Source of the DNA: Pseudomonadota bacterium
GTDB taxonomy: Bacteria > Pseudomonadota > Alphaproteobacteria > UBA1280 > UBA12223
DNA length: 6,989 bases
Reading direction: 5' to 3'
Assembly (NCBI GenBank): GCA_002937495.1
Contig: PTJW01000053.1
Coordinates: forward strand, 1-6,989
Shown here: piece after piece, positions 5,471 through 6,989 of the stretch
How positions within the stretch are numbered: position 1 is the stretch's first letter
Layout of the letters: each line of letters opens with the position of its first letter
Notes under the pieces: generated by a model
Databases searched by the model: none
The model's input: only the letters and a program-made list of their open reading frames with translations
What the model was told of the DNA's origin: nothing
Position numbers and translations under genes: made by a program

Positions 5471-5528
5471 AGAGGGCTGTGTTTAGCTAAAATCTATGTT
5501 TGTTGAACCACTATAAACACAGCTCTCT
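5471..5528. repeat. Long inverted repeat (15-bp arms, 28-nt centre) between tyrS and trmB
   Basis: AGAGGGCTGTGTTTA (5471-5485) pairs along its whole length with TAAACACAGCTCTCT (5514-5528), 14 Watson-Crick pairs plus one G-U, around a 28-nt centre. It lies between two separate intrinsic terminators and has no U-run of its own directly after the stem, so it is not needed for termination. It could be a dispersed palindromic repeat, a remnant of a small mobile element, or the 5' stem of a small RNA. A -10-like TATAAG (5458-5463) just upstream would place a start at the first base of the stem, but no well-spaced -35 was found. Confidence 0.65.
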
Positions 5529-5543
5529 ATTAGTTATTTTTAT

Positions 5544-5572
5544 AAAAAGCTAGCAGTAGTTGCTAGCTTTAT
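5544..5572 (-). terminator. Intrinsic terminator of trmB (possibly bidirectional)
   Basis: AAAGCTAGCA (5546-5555) and TGCTAGCTTT (5561-5570) form a perfect 10-bp stem with a 5-nt loop, directly after the trmB stop. On the minus strand the stem runs into TTTTTATA. On the plus strand it runs into ATTTTTT, so it could also stop transcripts coming from the tyrS side. Confidence 0.85.
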
Positions 5573-5575
5573 TTT

Positions 5576-6328
5576 TTAATTATTTTCTTCTTGTAGGCGA
5601 TTTAAATGTGCTTGACTTGCTTTAGTAAACTGCTTTTCTTGCTCTTGCTTTGCAAATTGCAAGTACCAGCTGCTTCTACCAAATTTACGAGCTTTTTGCT
5701 CGTATGATGTTGTATGCCAGCCATCTGGTTCTATACACCATTCATTAGGATATTGTGCAATAGTATGAAATTTACCATGGTTTAAAACATGCTTAATCAT
5801 CCATAGTGCATAATCAGTAATATCAGTTGCTAAAATTAGCTTGCCTTCTGGTTTAATAATTCTGTGTGTTAAATCAAGAAGTTCTTGGTTAACAATTCTT
5901 CTTTTCTTGTGTTTTGTTTTAGGCCATGGGTCTGGATATAAAACCATTACAGTATCTACAGCGTCTTCTTGAATATTCTCTAGCAGAATTCTAGCATCTT
6001 CATAAAATAGCTTTAGATTTTTTAAGTCATGTGCTTCAATTTCTTTAGCAATTTTTTCTAAAGAGTTTTTAAACACTTCGCATGCAATATATAGATTGTT
6101 AGGGTTGTTTTTTGCTCTATGGATAATTTGCTCACCTTTACCGCAACCAACTTCAATTAAAATTTCTGTTTCTGGGTTGTCATCTTTTAGTGTTTTTGCT
6201 TCATCTAGAGTAATAGAGTGTTTATCAAGAGTTCTATCTAAAGCAGCTTGTTCATCTTTACTCATTCTATTTGCTAGTCGCCCAAAACTTCTTAAAGTTC
6301 CGTCTTTTACAATATTTTCTTTTTCCAT
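5576..6328 (-). CDS. trmB: tRNA (guanine-N7-)-methyltransferase TrmB
   Basis: TrmB uses S-adenosylmethionine to make m7G at position 46 in the variable loop of many tRNAs. The 250-residue protein has the SAM-binding motif IEVGCGKGEQI (58-68). The family hallmark YPDPWPKTKHKKRRI (131-145) contains the catalytic and tRNA-binding residues. The C-terminal TSYEQKARKFGRS (207-219) matches the TxYExKA...G motif that contacts G46. An N-terminal extension with RSFGRLANRMSKDEQAALD resembles the alphaproteobacterial form. The last 20 or so residues are polar and Gln/Lys-rich, beyond the usual end of the domain. The ATG at 6328 is the only start that keeps the RSFGR segment with a short leader. No good ribosome site sits at normal distance; AAGG is about 15 nt away. 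It is a single gene, divergent from the pilin-like gene and convergent with tyrS. Confidence 0.97.
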   Translation of the reverse strand: MEKENIVKDGTLRSFGRLANRMSKDEQAALDRTLDKHSITLDEAKTLKDDNPETEILIEVGCGKGEQIIHRAKNNPNNLYIACEVFKNSLEKIAKEIEAHDLKNLKLFYEDARILLENIQEDAVDTVMVLYPDPWPKTKHKKRRIVNQELLDLTHRIIKPEGKLILATDITDYALWMIKHVLNHGKFHTIAQYPNEWCIEPDGWHTTSYEQKARKFGRSSWYLQFAKQEQEKQFTKASQAHLNRLQEENN

Positions 6329-6347
6329 AGTCTTTTAAATAATCCTT

Positions 6348-6375
6348 TTGAATTTCTTTAACAATATTGTATAAT
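6348..6375 (+). promoter_or_regulatory. Promoter of the pilin-like gene, with a palindrome in its spacer
   Basis: TTGAAT (6348-6353, 4 of 6), a 16-bp spacer and a perfect TATAAT (6370-6375). Transcription would start near 6382, leaving a leader of about 30 nt. The spacer holds the perfect 10-bp palindrome ACAATATTGT (6361-6370), touching the -10 box, which could be an operator. Confidence 0.6.
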
Positions 6376-6410
6376 ATATAACATAATTTATAAAAAAATA
6401 AAAGGTGTAG

Positions 6411-6989
6411 ATGAATATGTTAAAAAAAGGTGCAATGTTTGGACTTGATGCAAGGATAGCACTAGCAATCTTTGGAGCATTAAGTGTAATATCAGGAGCG
6501 GCATTATATAGTGCAATTCAACAGTCAAAAGTAATTGCAGTAGTCGCAGACTTAAACGAGGTTCATAAAGCATTTGAGCAATACTGGTTAGATACAGGAC
6601 AAAAAATTGGCAGGGTTGGAGCATTATCTTTTGATGTTCAAGAATTAGTAGATAATACAGATAATGTATCAAATTGGAATGGCCCTTACTTGCCTTATGC
6701 AAAACATTCTTCAATGACTCACGCTTTAGCTTATCCTACTTATGATGCGGTTAAGGTTTTTGGCCGTTCTGTAAATGATGCATGGGGTGGAACAGCAACA
6801 GTTGATTCTGTAATGCCTTCAACATGTACTGGAGTGCAAGAACCTTGCGGTCGCTGGGCGATGATTGAACTTATGGATAAAACAATGGCAGATGCAATTG
6901 ATGCATATATTGATGGTTCAGTAGATAATAAAAATGGTCGTTTAAGAGTTTATTGTGCAGCCGTTGGTAAAAACTGCACAGTTTATTTC
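6411..6989 (+). CDS. Prepilin/pseudopilin-like protein (partial, runs off right edge)
   Basis: An open frame of 193 codons with no stop reaches the last base, so the gene is cut by the window or ends just beyond it. AAAGG (6401-6405) lies 5 nt before this ATG; a second in-frame ATG at 6417 is further away and less likely. The N-terminus MNMLKKGAMFGLDARIALAI starts with two Lys. A hydrophobic helix (about 14-36) is followed by an amphipathic stretch with EVHKAFEQYWLDTG (50-63), as in type IV pilins and type II secretion pseudopilins. NWNGPYLPY (88-96) recalls the GWxGPYL of major pseudopilins. Four cysteines (139, 146, 182, 189) could form disulfides, as in pilin D-regions. The prepilin peptidase site is unusual: no Gly-Phe with Glu+5; the best fit is Ala8|Met9 with Asp13 at +5. 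Such proteins assemble into periplasm-spanning or surface filaments. No assembly gene is visible in the window, so which system it serves is unknown. Confidence 0.8.
   Translation, partial: MNMLKKGAMFGLDARIALAIFGALSVISGAALYSAIQQSKVIAVVADLNEVHKAFEQYWLDTGQKIGRVGALSFDVQELVDNTDNVSNWNGPYLPYAKHSSMTHALAYPTYDAVKVFGRSVNDAWGGTATVDSVMPSTCTGVQEPCGRWAMIELMDKTMADAIDAYIDGSVDNKNGRLRVYCAAVGKNCTVYF

Noticed and set aside
5386..5575. Possible CRISPR-like or insertion-element array formed by the hairpins between tyrS and trmB
   Set aside because: The three inverted repeats differ in sequence, there are no direct repeats or spacers, and no transposase or target duplication is visible.
6096..6338. Plus-strand 80-codon frame inside the N-terminal part of trmB
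   Set aside because: It covers the conserved SAM-binding region of trmB on the other strand; low-complexity Ser/Leu/Phe composition typical of a shadow.
6388..6714. Minus-strand 108-codon frame opposite the pilin-like gene
   Set aside because: It runs through the promoter leader and the 5' half of the pilin-like gene, which has a ribosome site, promoter and pilin features; composition (Leu/His/Gln-rich) looks antisense.

Overview
The window is A+T-rich DNA from a bacterium with tightly packed genes on both strands. The NusG, the single-span SecE and the TrmB read most like alphaproteobacterial versions. That assignment is from protein character only, without a database search, and the tyrosyl-tRNA synthetase is of the KMSKS (TyrZ-like) type, which fits it less well. 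No IS element, CRISPR array, phage gene or rRNA was seen.

Layout. (1) Positions 1-991, minus strand: a promoter, a structured leader, tRNA-Trp(CCA), secE and nusG. This is the start of the classical tRNA-Trp/secE/nusG/ribosomal-protein operon, and the r-protein genes would lie beyond the left edge. (2) 1141-1890, plus strand: a short polytopic membrane protein that looks like a C-terminally truncated, motif-damaged member of the MraY/WecA/WbpL family of polyprenyl-phosphate sugar-1-phosphate transferases. (3) 3965-1924, minus strand: two translationally coupled genes. The first resembles anhydro-N-acetylmuramic acid kinase (AnmK) but has lost most of its signature motifs. The second resembles the YdjM-type membrane 'metal-dependent hydrolase' but has lost most of its metal ligands. 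(4) 4081-5328, plus strand: tyrS. (5) 5329-5575: a gap with two intrinsic terminators and a third, unexplained, long inverted repeat. (6) 6328-5576, minus strand: trmB, the tRNA m7G46 methyltransferase. (7) 6411 to the right edge, plus strand: the start of a prepilin/pseudopilin-like protein with an unusual processing site and four cysteines.

How they fit together. Most of the housekeeping genes serve translation, transcription or secretion (tRNA-Trp, tyrS, trmB, nusG, secE). Between them sit three consecutive genes, all related to envelope enzymes, that keep intact reading frames and recognisable folds but have lost catalytic residues. The AnmK-like gene is still divergent from tyrS, an arrangement seen with true anmK in many proteobacteria, so it is probably the resident anmK that has drifted or been repurposed rather than an import. 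This cluster of apparent pseudoenzymes is the most unusual thing in the window. The second most unusual is the leader before tRNA-Trp, where a terminator-like hairpin starts at the predicted transcription start and its U-run can instead pair in a second hairpin.
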